A stretch of 64,000 nucleotides of DNA from Kitasatospora sp. GP82. GTDB lineage: Bacteria > Actinomycetota > Actinomycetes > Streptomycetales > Streptomycetaceae. Every line of letters starts with the position of its first letter. Position 1 is the stretch's first letter. The stretch is from contig NZ_JARZAJ010000017.1 in assembly GCF_029892105.1 (NCBI RefSeq), positions 1 through 64,000 on the forward strand, written 5' to 3'. The position numbers and the translations under genes are program-made. This document shows, piece after piece, positions 15,044 to 23,132 of this stretch. Under the pieces are notes generated by a model. It was not told where the DNA came from. It searched no databases and saw only the letters and a program-made list of their open reading frames with translations.

Positions 15044-15589
15044 AATGGATCGCCTGCCGGTTCGGGTCGGAGAACCGGGAATGACGGACCACAGGGCGGC
15101 AACGTACGAATCGATCCGACACCGACCGAACCGGGCGCTCACAGCGCACGGCAGTCGGCAGCCGTTCTCCCCTGGCGGGCTATTTCAGCCGGCATCAGCG
15201 CCAGGATTCAACGAAAGAAACAGTTGCGGAGGGCGGGAAAAATGACCCGCTGCCCTGTTGAATGAACGGTGAAGGCTTGTCATCCGCCTCGGCGGACGAC
15301 TACCGGCCCGAAGGATGCGGCAGAGCCGACTTCTGGTACGAGCTGCATCGGATACCCCCGTGAACAGATGCATGCATAACAATGATCAGACGTTAGCACA
15401 CGCCTGCGATCATGCTGAAACGGCGCCCTCCAGCTTTGGCTTCATCTCTGAACTTTCTCCCCGACTCCGCCACATCAAGGCCCGGGGCATCCCTGGTACC
15501 GACAGCCCAGGGCGGCGGCAGCGGACAGGATCCCGCCCACGAACCATCGGTTCGCAGGGAAGGGACTTCCCCTCGATGTGAGTACACGC
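15044..15589. promoter_or_regulatory. Upstream region of the RiPP operon
   Basis: This gap should hold the promoter of the leftward operon. Three symmetric elements are visible: TCCGCC-TC-GGCGGA at 15,283-15,296, the palindrome ATGCATGCAT at 15,368-15,377, and an inverted pair ATGATC/GATCAT at 15,382-15,387 and 15,408-15,413. The last two sit in an unusually AT-rich patch (15,355-15,420) with a leftward -10-like TGCTAACGT. I cannot fix a -35. Beyond about 15,415 degenerate transposase sequence begins. No regulator gene is present. Confidence 0.45.
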
Positions 15590-16605
15590 CCTGCCGGGGG
15601 CGGCGGCGCGGGCGAACCTGCGCACTGTGCCGCGGGCCAGGCCCAGCCGGCGGCTGATCTCCCGCCCGGACAGACCCTGATCGAGGAGAGTGTGCACGGC
15701 CTGGTGCCGCTCGCGGGTGCGGTCCGTGTATCGGTGGGCGCCCCGGTCCGCTTTCGCCGTTGTGGTGATCTTCTCCAGTTCGGCGAGGGCTGCCGCGGAT
15801 TCCTCGGGGGTGGGGACGTGGGCGGGTTCGCGCAGCTGGGTGGGGTGTCGGGTGACGCAGCGTTCCACGGCTTCGGTGAGGTTGTGGAACAGGTGCCCAC
15901 GGTCAGCGACCTGGACGCGTTCGGTGCGCCGAGGCGGGCGCCTTCGGCGTAGCCAGTGGCGCGGTCTCGGCGGATGACCTCGACGCCGGGGTGCTCGGTC
16001 AGCCAGCGGGCGGGGGTGGCGGCCTCGTGGTCGGGCAGCAGGTCGACCGGACGGCGGGTCTCGATGTTGATCAGCACGGTGCCGTAGACGTGTCCTTTGC
16101 GCAGGGCGAAGTCGTCAACTCCGAGCACTCGTGGTGTCGTTGTCTGCGGGTCGGGCATCGCGCGGATCAGCCGCAGCAGGGTCGAGCGGCTGACCTTCGA
16201 GCTGAGGGCGTCGGACAGTCGGGCGCCGGCTCGGCCGGCCAGCATCAGCGCCACCGCCTGCAGGATCGTGTGCAGCCGCAGGCTCCGCCGCCCGTGGCGG
16301 AAGGTGAGCCCGGCGACCTGCTCGACGAATGTCGCCTGGGGACACGATGCCGTGGGGCAGCGGAAGCGTCGGACCTGCAGCTTCACGACCACCCGTCGGC
16401 CACCGACTGCCGAGTCCGCCAGCCGGCACTCGTACCGGCTGTGGACCCGACGTGATCTGGCGCCGCAGGCCGGGCAGAGCGCTTCAGGCGCACACGCGCA
16501 GGCCGCGACGGTCACGGTGTCGCCGCCGATCCCGATGTTCGCTATCTCCAGGTCGTCCAGATCCGGGAACAGGACTGCCTCAGCATCCAGGTTGTTCACG
16601 GCCAT
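15590..16605 (-). pseudogene. ISL3-family transposase, frameshifted and 3'-truncated
   Basis: From the ATG at 16,605 the frame encodes an ISL3 N-terminus: zinc-ribbon-like CPACGARSRRVHSRY and RRFRCPTASCPQATF, then FRHGRRSLRLHTILQA and the catalytic-core start RVLGVDDFALRKGHVYGTVL. At about 15,930-15,945 the true coding continues in another frame (VADRGHLFHNLTEAVERCV, then the helix-turn-helix SGREISRRLGLARGTVRRFA), so a frameshift has broken the gene. After about 15,595 similarity ends and the catalytic C-terminus is missing. It forms the right border of the RiPP block. No terminal inverted repeats could be identified. Confidence 0.85.
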
Positions 16606-16844
16606 TGATCATCACGGATGCGGCACTGATCGAGCCGGAGAGCATCGAAAGTGATCGCAAGTCGTTGGTGTCGTTCGTCAACGGGATCGGTTCTGATCTT
16701 GGGGCGGTGGTGTCGGGGTTGAGTCTGTTGTTCAGCTCAGGGGCGGTGGAGGGGCAGGTGAACCGGATCAAGATGCTGAAGCGGCAGATGTTCGGCCGCG
16801 CGGGCCTGGACCTCCTGCGCAAGCGCGTGCTCCTTGCCGCGTGA
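16606..16844 (+). pseudogene. ISL3-family transposase C-terminal fragment (opposite orientation)
   Basis: About 78 codons ending at the TGA of 16,842-16,844 read SFVNGIGSDLGAVVSGLSLL, FSSGAVEGQVNRIKMLKRQM and FGRAGLDLLRKRVLLAA. This is the highly conserved C-terminus of ISL3 transposases, including the catalytic Glu region 'SSG.VEG.VNRIK..KRQMYGRAG.DLLR.R'. It lies back-to-back with the N-terminal part of the leftward copy, so it belongs to a second element or to an inverted rearrangement of the same one. Confidence 0.85.
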
Positions 16845-16932
16845 CCGGCACCCGGTCCGCCCACGGTCGGTGACGGTCCGTCATATCAGCACGGAAAGTG
16901 ATCCAGAACCTCGATTCACCCGTCGCCGACAC

Positions 16933-17060
16933 GGGGAACTGCGCGAATCGGAAGGTACCAGTGCCCACTGGCCCAATTGCAGAGCAAGTTGCACCGCTTC
17001 ACCGGGAAGTCACGAGGTGCTACGAGCGCAGTGGGTCCAGCTGACCGCAGTCGTCTTCCG
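16933..17060. repeat. Degenerate copy of a dispersed inverted-repeat element
   Basis: Begins GGGGAACTGCGCGAATCGGA, nearly identical to the left arm of the 143-bp element at 52,352-52,494. The interior shares the words GTCACGAGGTGC and a 'GCAAG(G/T)TGCAC' phrase at similar spacing, and the end keeps only CTTCCG of the right arm. It looks like a decayed member of the same small non-coding family. Confidence 0.65.
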
Positions 17061-17248
17061 AGTGCGCGGCCCGGGCCAGGGCCGGGCTGACCGAGCAGGA
17101 GTTCGCCGAGGCGTTCGAGCTGGGGGCCGGTCTCGATCTGGACGCGGCGGTCCACCGGGCGCTCGGCGGCGGACTTCCGGGCCCTCCTGGCGAAAGCGGG
17201 CTGCCGGGCCCGCGTCCGGTGCCGCCGTGGCCGGTGCCCGCCCGCTGA
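17061..17248 (+). pseudogene. Regulator-like C-terminal remnant
   Basis: A start-less frame reads ARAGLTEQEFAEAFELGAGL then DLDAAVHRALGG and a Gly/Pro-rich tail to TGA at 17,246-17,248. The phrase 'LG...F..A...G..L....AV..AL' is common at the C-terminus of large LuxR/BTAD-type ATP-binding regulators of streptomycetes. Too little remains to name the gene. The remnant lies between the repeat copy and the rpsD terminator. Confidence 0.35.
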
Positions 17249-17256
17249 AAAGGGGT

Positions 17257-17288
17257 GAGCCCCCACAGCCCGAAGGCTGTGGGGGCTC
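17257..17288 (-). terminator. rpsD terminator
   Basis: A perfect 14-bp stem (GAGCCCCCACAGCC with GGCTGTGGGGGCTC) with a CGAA tetraloop lies 41 bases after the rpsD stop in the leftward direction. An A-rich stretch (GAAAAGG) on the plus strand gives a short T-run on the transcript side. It is the best-formed terminator in the window and marks the right edge of the accessory block. Confidence 0.88.
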
Positions 17289-17329
17289 GGTGCCGCAGTG
17301 CCCGAACGAATCGGGACCGCGCTCGCGGG

Positions 17330-17944
17330 TCAGCGCGAGTAGTACTCGACGACGAGCTGCTCGTCGCAGACCACGGGGATCTCACGACGCTGCGGGGCGC
17401 GGTCCAGGCGGAAGGCCAGGGCCTTGAGGTTGACCTCGAGGTACTTCGGGGTCTGGCCCTCGCCCGCGTTGCCACCCTCACGGGCGATCTCGAACGGGGT
17501 CTTCGTCTTGCTGCGCTCGCGCACGGTGACGACGTAGCCCGGCTTCATCTGGAACGACGGCTTGTTGACCTTGCCACCGTTGACCTCGATGTGGCCGTGG
17601 ACGACCATCTGGCGGGCCTGGTAGATGGTACGGGCGATGCCCGAACGCAGAACCATGGCGTCGAGACGGGTCTCCAGCTCGGCGATGAGCGCCTCACCGG
17701 TCTTGCCCTCGACCTTCTTGGCACGGTCGAAGGCGCGAGCCATCTGCTTCTCGCTGAGGTCGTACTGCGCGCGCAGACGCTGCTTCTCGGTCAGACGGAC
17801 CTTGTAGTCAGAGTTCTGCTTGCGGCCACGGCCGTGCTGGCCGGGCGGGTACGGGCGGGCCTCGAAGTACTTGACGGACTTCGGGGTCAGCGGGATGCCC
17901 AGCGCACGGGCAATCTTGACCTTGGGGCGCTTCTGGTTCGCCAT
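17330..17944 (-). CDS. rpsD: 30S ribosomal protein S4
   Basis: 204 residues, primary 16S rRNA-binding protein of the small subunit. It starts MANQKRPKVKIARALGIPLT, and the S4 RNA-binding domain is RLDAMVLRSGIARTIYQARQ with MVVHGHIEVNGGKVNKPSF at residues about 95-150. The four Cys of zinc-type S4 proteins are absent (zinc-independent form). Streptomycetes carry rpsD as a single-gene unit, away from the alpha operon, which fits the isolated position and strong terminator here. Confidence 0.97.
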   Translation of the reverse strand: MANQKRPKVKIARALGIPLTPKSVKYFEARPYPPGQHGRGRKQNSDYKVRLTEKQRLRAQYDLSEKQMARAFDRAKKVEGKTGEALIAELETRLDAMVLRSGIARTIYQARQMVVHGHIEVNGGKVNKPSFQMKPGYVVTVRERSKTKTPFEIAREGGNAGEGQTPKYLEVNLKALAFRLDRAPQRREIPVVCDEQLVVEYYSR

Positions 17945-18316
17945 GAACCAAACCTCTCTTGCTTTGCGAATACGGCTTCACCAGGTGTTGACGGAGGTCG
18001 CTCCTCGCGACCCGGAGAAAAACCACCCGGGGGTGATCAGCCGCTCTCCGAGGCCGGGCACAACTGTGCTTGCACACGTACGGCCCACCGCCGCCAGGAT
18101 GGTGGGCTGCCCGCGACACCGAAACCGGTGCGCAACGCTCCTGAAACCCCCACGAGGGGAGCTTCGGGCCACTGTCCCGCTGGTGCGGCCGGTCAGTCGG
18201 ATTCACACCCGCTGCCGTACCCGAGACATGGCACTCCGACCGAGTATACCCGCCGATCACCCACCCACCGAACCGTCGAGGAGCCACCCCGACCCCTCGG
18301 AGAGCACAGGCCCGGC
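17945..18316 (-). promoter_or_regulatory. Leader and promoter region of rpsD
   Basis: The 372-base gap between rarA and rpsD contains a consensus-like -10 hexamer TATACT on the minus strand at 18,243-18,248, about 300 bases before the rpsD start. No convincing -35 is visible at 17-18 bases. The long leader would suit autogenous control by S4, as known in other bacteria, but I could not derive a pseudoknot by eye. Confidence 0.45.
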
Positions 18317-19666
18317 CTACTCGCCCTTGAGCCTGCCCCTCGTCCACTCGACGGTGTCCGCGTAGCGCGCCTCGGCGCCGTGCCTGCTCGGGTGGTAGTA
18401 CTCCCTGCCGTGCACGGAGTCCGGCGCGTACTGCTGCGCGGCGATGCCGCCCGGCAGGTCGTGCGGGTACTGGTAGCCCTGGCCGTGGCCGAGCTTGCCC
18501 GCGCCGCCGTAGTGCGCGTCCCGCAGGTGCGGCGGAACGGCACCCGCCAGCCCCTGCCGGACGTCGGTCAGTGCCGCGTCGATCGCCAGGTAGGCGGCGT
18601 TGGACTTGGGCGCCAGCGCGAGGGCGATGGCGGCGTGGGAGAGGATGATCCGCGCCTCCGGGAAGCCGATCATCGCCACCGCCTGGGCGGCGGCGACGGC
18701 GGTCGGCAGGGCCGTCGGGTCGGCCAGGCCGATGTCCTCGCTGGCGGAGATCATCAGGCGTCGGGCGATGAAGCGCGGGTCCTCGCCCGCCTCGATCATC
18801 CGGGCCAGGTAGTGCAGGGTGGCGTCCACGTCGCTGCCCCGGATCGACTTGATCAGGGCGCTGGCGACGTCGTAGTGCTGGTCGCCGTCCTTGTCGTAGC
18901 GGACGGCGGCCTGGTTGACGGCCGTCTCGGTGGTGGCGAGGGTGAGCGTCTCCTCGTTCTTCTCCAGTGCCGCACCGGCCGCCGCCTCCAGGGTGGTGAG
19001 CGCCCGGCGGGCGTCACCCCCGGCGAGCCTGACCAGATGGTCCTCGGCCTCGCTGCTCAACTCGACACTGCCCGCGAGGCCGCGCTCGTCCGCCACCGCC
19101 CGGCGCAGCAGGGCCCGGATGTCCTCGTCGGTGAGCGATTCGAGAGTGAGCAGCAGGGAGCGGGAGAGCAGCGGGGAGATCACCGAGAAGTAGGGGTTCT
19201 CGGTGGTGGCGGCGATCAGGGTGACCCAGCGGTTCTCCACGGCGGGCAGCAGGGAGTCCTGCTGGGCCTTGGAGAAGCGGTGGATCTCGTCCAGGAAGAG
19301 CACGGTCTCCCGGCCGGTCATACCCACGGCGCGCCGGGCACCGTCGATCACGGCCCGGACTTCCTTCACTCCGGCGGTGATCGCGGAGAGCTCGACGAAG
19401 CGGCCCTCGACGGCCTGGCTGATGACGTGGGCGAGGGTGGTCTTGCCGGTGCCCGGCGGGCCCCAGAGGATCACCGAGCTGGTGGCGGCGGGCCCTTTGG
19501 CACCGGAGACCAGGCGGCGCAGCGGCGAGCCGGGCTTGAGCAGCTGACGCTGGCCGGCGACCTCGTCCAGGGTGCGCGGGCGCATCCGCACGGCGAGCGG
19601 GGCCCGGCCGGGCTCCTTGGCCTGACGTTCCTCGGCGGCTGCGGTGAAGAGGTCCGGTTCGTCCAC
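18317..19666 (-). CDS. rarA: Replication-associated recombination protein A (MgsA/WRNIP1 family AAA ATPase)
   Basis: 449 residues. AAA+ ATPase that acts at stalled replication forks. Walker A is WGPPGTGKTTLAHV near residue 70, Walker B is VLFLDEIHRFSKAQQDSL, sensor 1 is TLIAATTENPYFSV, and the arginine finger region is SPLLSRSLLLTLESL. The C-terminal tetramerisation part (YDKDGDQHYDVASALIKSIR, MISASEDIGLADP) is complete. The gene is unlinked to lolA/serS as in enterics; next to it are rpsD and a divergent VOC gene. Confidence 0.95.
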   Translation of the reverse strand: MDEPDLFTAAAEERQAKEPGRAPLAVRMRPRTLDEVAGQRQLLKPGSPLRRLVSGAKGPAATSSVILWGPPGTGKTTLAHVISQAVEGRFVELSAITAGVKEVRAVIDGARRAVGMTGRETVLFLDEIHRFSKAQQDSLLPAVENRWVTLIAATTENPYFSVISPLLSRSLLLTLESLTDEDIRALLRRAVADERGLAGSVELSSEAEDHLVRLAGGDARRALTTLEAAAGAALEKNEETLTLATTETAVNQAAVRYDKDGDQHYDVASALIKSIRGSDVDATLHYLARMIEAGEDPRFIARRLMISASEDIGLADPTALPTAVAAAQAVAMIGFPEARIILSHAAIALALAPKSNAAYLAIDAALTDVRQGLAGAVPPHLRDAHYGGAGKLGHGQGYQYPHDLPGGIAAQQYAPDSVHGREYYHPSRHGAEARYADTVEWTRGRLKGE

Positions 19667-19712
19667 GCGTGAAGCCTATGCGAGGGCACCGACAGCCTCG
19701 CCCGATGCTTTA

Positions 19713-19726
19713 GTTCGAATTTGAAC
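19713..19726. promoter_or_regulatory. Palindrome between rarA and the VOC gene
   Basis: GTTCGAATTTGAAC is a near-perfect AT-rich palindrome in the 115-base divergent gap between rarA and the VOC gene. It could be an operator for either gene. The half-site order (GTTC...GAAC) is opposite to the actinobacterial LexA box, so it is not an SOS box. Confidence 0.35.
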
Positions 19727-19781
19727 GGAAGCGGGCGTACGCTGGACACCACCAGCACGAACCACCCCGGGAGACCCGATC

Positions 19782-20282
19782 ATGCCTGTCCGCCGCCTGA
19801 ACCACGCGGTGCTCTGGATCCGCGACATCGACCGCTCGGTGGCGTTCTACACCGAGGTCTTCGGCTTCCGGGTCGACCACCTGATCCCCGGCCGGGCCGC
19901 CTTCCTCAGCGCGCCCGACAGCCTCAACGACCACGACCTGGGGCTGTTCGCGCTCGGCGCCGACGCCCCCGGACCCGAGCAGGGCCGGGTCGGCCTCTAC
20001 CACCTGGCCTGGGAGGTCGGCACGCTCGGCGAACTGGCCGACCTCGGCGTCAAGTTGAACCAGCTCGGCGCCCTGGTCGGCGCCAGCAACCACCTGGTCT
20101 CCAAGTCCTTCTACGCCAAGGACCCCGACGGCAACGAGTTCGAGCTGATGTGGCGCGTCCCCCGCGAGGACTGGCCGAGCGCGGACTCCGGCGTACGTCC
20201 GGGCCCGCTCGACCTGGAGGAGTCACTGGAGCGCTGGGGCCCGGACCTGGCCACCGGCGCAGCCGCCGGCCAGTCCACCTGA
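19782..20282 (+). CDS. VOC family protein (glyoxalase/extradiol dioxygenase fold)
   Basis: 166 residues, one vicinal-oxygen-chelate module pair. The N-terminal motif RRLNHAVLWIRDIDRSVAFY supplies the first metal His. VGLYHLAWEVGTLGELADL gives a second His, and FYAKDPDGNEFELMW supplies the Glu metal ligand. This matches catechol-2,3-dioxygenase-like or glyoxalase-like enzymes. The substrate cannot be told from sequence. It is a single gene transcribed away from rarA and convergent with the PPK2 gene. Confidence 0.85.
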   Translation: MPVRRLNHAVLWIRDIDRSVAFYTEVFGFRVDHLIPGRAAFLSAPDSLNDHDLGLFALGADAPGPEQGRVGLYHLAWEVGTLGELADLGVKLNQLGALVGASNHLVSKSFYAKDPDGNEFELMWRVPREDWPSADSGVRPGPLDLEESLERWGPDLATGAAAGQST

Positions 20283-20322
20283 CCGGCACTGCCCGGTGCG
20301 CGGGGCCCTGAACACGGTCTAG

Positions 20323-21156
20323 CTAGGGCCGTTTGCGGGGTTTGCGCGCCGGCTCCTCCAGCCGCGCCGCATGGTCGGGCACGTACTTCTGCAGATCGCG
20401 CGGCGGGCGCTGGTACCCCTTGGACGGCGGCCTGGACGGCAGCTGGACCACCGGTTTGTCGATCTCCCGGTACGGGACGGTGGAGAGCAGGTGGGCGATC
20501 ATATTGATCCTGGCCCGCCGCTTGTCGTCGCTCTCCACCACGTTCCACGGCGACTCGGGGATGTCGGTGTAGACGAACATCTCGTCCTTCGCCCGCGAGT
20601 ACTCCTCCCAGCGGGTGATCGACTCGGTGTCCATCGGCGAGAGCTTCCACTGCCGCATCGGGTCCTCCAGGCGTGAGCGGAACCTCCGCTCCTGCTCCTC
20701 CAGGCTGACGGAGAACCAGTACTTGCGGAGCAGGATGTCCGCCTCGATCAGCATCCGCTCGAAGATCGGGCACTGGTGCACGAACTGCCAGTACTCCTCC
20801 TGGGTGCAGAAGCCCATCACCTTCTCCACCCCGGCCCGGTTGTACCAGCTGCGGTCGAAGAGCACGATCTCACCGGCTGCGGGCAGCTGCTCGACGTACC
20901 GCTGGAAGTACCACTGGCCACGCTGGCGGTCGGTCGGTGCGGGAAGGGCCGCGATCCGGGCGACACGCGGGTTCAGATACTCCGCCACCCGCTTGATCGC
21001 GCCGCCCTTGCCGGCCGCGTCCCGGCCTTCGAAGACCACCACCAGCCGGACGCCCTCGGCCCGCACCCACTCCTGGAGTTTCACCAACTCGCTCTGCAGG
21101 CTCAGGAGTTCCTTCTCGTACGCCTTCCTGGGAAGCCGCCCGGATACCGCCGCCAC
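20323..21156 (-). CDS. ppk2: Polyphosphate kinase 2 (PPK2)
   Basis: 277 residues, single-domain PPK2 that transfers phosphate between polyphosphate and nucleoside phosphates. Walker A is VVFEGRDAAGKGGAIKRVAE near residue 40. The lid and Walker B regions are VLFDRSWYNRAGVEKVMGFC and ISRWEEYSR-like ITRWEEYSRAKDEMF, with IPESPWNVVESDDKRRARIN close to the end. Length fits the one-domain PPK2 class. It is divergent from a LysR regulator across a 222-base gap, so that regulator may control it. The N-terminal ATG is the first start and gives a family-typical beginning. Confidence 0.93.
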   Translation of the reverse strand: MAAVSGRLPRKAYEKELLSLQSELVKLQEWVRAEGVRLVVVFEGRDAAGKGGAIKRVAEYLNPRVARIAALPAPTDRQRGQWYFQRYVEQLPAAGEIVLFDRSWYNRAGVEKVMGFCTQEEYWQFVHQCPIFERMLIEADILLRKYWFSVSLEEQERRFRSRLEDPMRQWKLSPMDTESITRWEEYSRAKDEMFVYTDIPESPWNVVESDDKRRARINMIAHLLSTVPYREIDKPVVQLPSRPPSKGYQRPPRDLQKYVPDHAARLEEPARKPRKRP

Positions 21157-21378
21157 TGTGCCCTCCGCTCGCCGGATTGCCGATGAGCAATCACGCTACG
21201 GGCGTTTCACCGCACCCGCAGGTCGTGCGGATGCCCGGTCCTCGGGCCGAACTCGGGCCGCAGGCGGGTCGTGGGACCGGCAGCCCCCTGCACTGCCGGT
21301 ACCGACCCGCCCAGCGGATGATCAACTGTGCCCTGCCCCGCCGCCCAGGTCCAATAGCCCTTTCCATAGCCTTGGGGC

Positions 21379-22275
21379 ATGGATATCGACACCCGGCTGC
21401 TGCGCTACTTCACGACGGTCTGCGAAGAGGGTCAGCTCACCGCCGCAGCAGCCCGGTTGTTCATCTCCCAGCCGACCCTGACCAAGCAGATCCGACGACT
21501 GGAGAGCCAGCTCGGCGTACAGCTCTTCCGGCGCTCCCGGGACGGCGTGACCCCCACTGCCGCCGGGTGCGCGCTCGCCGCACACGCGGCGGCACTGCTG
21601 GCGGGCTGGGAGAACGCACTGCGGGCCACCCGGCAGACGGCGGACAAGGCGGGCGGCACGCTGCGGGTGGGCTTCGAGGGCAGCACCATCAACCTGGTGG
21701 GCCTGCGCACCATGGCGGAGTTCAGCCGCCGGATGCCGGGCTGGCAGGTGCGGATGCGCCAGAACAACTGGTTCGACCCCACCTCTGGGCTGGCCACCGG
21801 GGACATCGACCTGGCGCTGTGGCATGCCCCGTCCTCGACCGCCGAGGAGTTCGCAACTGCCAAGCTGGGCACGGAGGAGCGCTGGGCGGCCCTGTCGGTG
21901 GAACATCCGCTGACCGCCCACGAGGTCCTGGACTTCGCCGATCTGCTGGACGAGCCCTTCGTCGCGATCCCGCAGGAGTCGGGCGCCTGGCGGGACTACT
22001 GGCTCGGCGCCCAGGAACGCGGCGGCCGTCCGGCGCGGATCGCCGCGGTGGCGCACAACGCGGACGAGTGGCTGGCGGCGGTGGCCTGCGGGCAGGGCAT
22101 CGGATTCGCCCCCGAGTCGATGCGGCGTCTGGCCTCGCGACCCGACGTGGCGTACCGCCCGGTCCGCGGACTGAGCCCCAGCCAGGTCGGCCTGTACTGG
22201 CTCCGCGACCAGCCGGTGACACCCGCGATGGCGGCGTTCATCCGCAGCTGCCAGGAGACCGTCCAGATCGGCTGA
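21379..22275 (+). CDS. LysR family transcriptional regulator
   Basis: 298 residues. The N-terminal winged helix reads MDIDTRLLRYFTTVCEEGQL with TAAAARLFISQPTLTKQIRR, a typical LysR start. The effector-binding domain begins GGTLRVGFEGSTINLVGLRT near residue 92. The divergent neighbour is the PPK2 gene. The upstream gap holds two AATAGCC/CATAGCC half-sites within 40 bases of the start that might be part of a LysR box. The target and effector are unknown. Confidence 0.92.
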   Translation: MDIDTRLLRYFTTVCEEGQLTAAAARLFISQPTLTKQIRRLESQLGVQLFRRSRDGVTPTAAGCALAAHAAALLAGWENALRATRQTADKAGGTLRVGFEGSTINLVGLRTMAEFSRRMPGWQVRMRQNNWFDPTSGLATGDIDLALWHAPSSTAEEFATAKLGTEERWAALSVEHPLTAHEVLDFADLLDEPFVAIPQESGAWRDYWLGAQERGGRPARIAAVAHNADEWLAAVACGQGIGFAPESMRRLASRPDVAYRPVRGLSPSQVGLYWLRDQPVTPAMAAFIRSCQETVQIG

Positions 22276-22299
22276 GGCCCTCTACGGCGCTGCGCGGCT

Positions 22300-22498
22300 G
22301 GCCACGCGCTCAGCCATGCAGCCCCCAGGGGCGCAGGGATCTGTTTGATCAACTGCGTGCGCGGCCGGCACTCTACGGAGGTGCAGGGTCGTTCGCGCGG
22401 TTCGCCGCGCCCCTTAGAAGCACGGTTCCCCGCACCCCTTGAAACCACGGTTCCGCGCCCACCTGGAAGCCGCAGTTCCCCGTGCGCCCATGAGCTGC
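22300..22498. repeat. Cluster of short dispersed intergenic repeats
   Basis: The gap between the LysR gene and the GNAT gene contains three successive degenerate copies of a phrase around 'acggttccccgc' or 'gcagttccccgtgcg', plus 'ccaggggcgcaggga'. These match the short GC-rich repeat family seen at 29,635-29,690 and in the arms of the 52,352 element. No gene is supported here. Confidence 0.55.
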
Positions 22499-22499
22499 T

Positions 22500-23015
22500 T
22501 CAGACGCCGTCGAACGGCGCCGGGTAACGGCACAGGCCGCGCGGCTTGCCGTCGTAGGCGCTGAGCGGCAGTGCCTGGAAGTACTCGTCGCGCACCGGGA
22601 AGGGCCCGGTGACCTCGTGCCGGGACGCGGGGGTGAAGCCGAAGCGGCCGTAGTAGTCCGGGTCGCCGAGTACCACCACCAGCCGCTCCCCCGCCGCGTC
22701 CGCCGCGTCCAGGGCGGCCCGCACCACCAGCCTGCCGACACCCTTGCGCTGCCACTCCGGCGCGACGGCCACCGGGGCGAGCGCCAGGCCCTGGCCCTGG
22801 CCGATCCGAAGGCGCGTCAACAGGGCGTGGGCGACGACGAGTTCGCGCTGGTCCACGGGGGCGACGGCGACCACGGAGAACTCGTCCACCCAGGACGGGT
22901 CACGGCGCAGCGCGTCCACCAGGTCGGCCTCGTCCGGGCCCGGGAAGGCGGCCATGTGCACAAGTCTGGTCGCCCGGGCGTCCGAGGGCTGCTCAACTCT
23001 GGTACGTACGGTCAT
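22500..23015 (-). CDS. GNAT family N-acetyltransferase (YhbS-like)
   Basis: 171 residues, single GNAT domain. The acetyl-CoA-binding pyrophosphate loop is VAPEWQRKGVGRLVVRAALD near residue 95, preceded by ALAPVAV. The C-terminal half VVLGDPDYYGRFGFTPASRH is typical of the YhbS-like subgroup that acetylates small amines. It lies after the aspS terminator, on the same strand but as a separate unit. The substrate is unknown. Confidence 0.85.
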   Translation of the reverse strand: MTVRTRVEQPSDARATRLVHMAAFPGPDEADLVDALRRDPSWVDEFSVVAVAPVDQRELVVAHALLTRLRIGQGQGLALAPVAVAPEWQRKGVGRLVVRAALDAADAAGERLVVVLGDPDYYGRFGFTPASRHEVTGPFPVRDEYFQALPLSAYDGKPRGLCRYPAPFDGV

Positions 23016-23051
23016 GGTTGGTCCTTCGCGAGTCGCACACCGTTGTGGACC

Positions 23052-23087
23052 GGCCCCGGCCCGGTGTCGTCACACCGGGCCGGGGCC
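23052..23087 (-). terminator. aspS terminator
   Basis: A perfect 16-bp GC-rich stem (GGCCCCGGCCCGGTGT with ACACCGGGCCGGGGCC) and a 4-base loop lie 46 bases beyond the aspS stop. It ends the MBL hydrolase - hisS - aspS transcript. No T-run follows. Confidence 0.8.
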
Positions 23088-23132
23088 GTGAAGGTGATGC
23101 TACTTATTCTTCGTCGGTCCGCTCTGGAGAGC

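Noticed and set aside
15045..15245. A 66-codon plus-strand open frame upstream of the RiPP operon
   Set aside because: No ribosome binding site, no recognisable domain and atypical composition. It overlaps the likely promoter region.
19713..19726. Possible SOS (LexA) box before rarA
   Set aside because: The half-sites are GTTC-N6-GAAC, the reverse order and a different spacing from the actinobacterial GAAC-N4-GTTC box.
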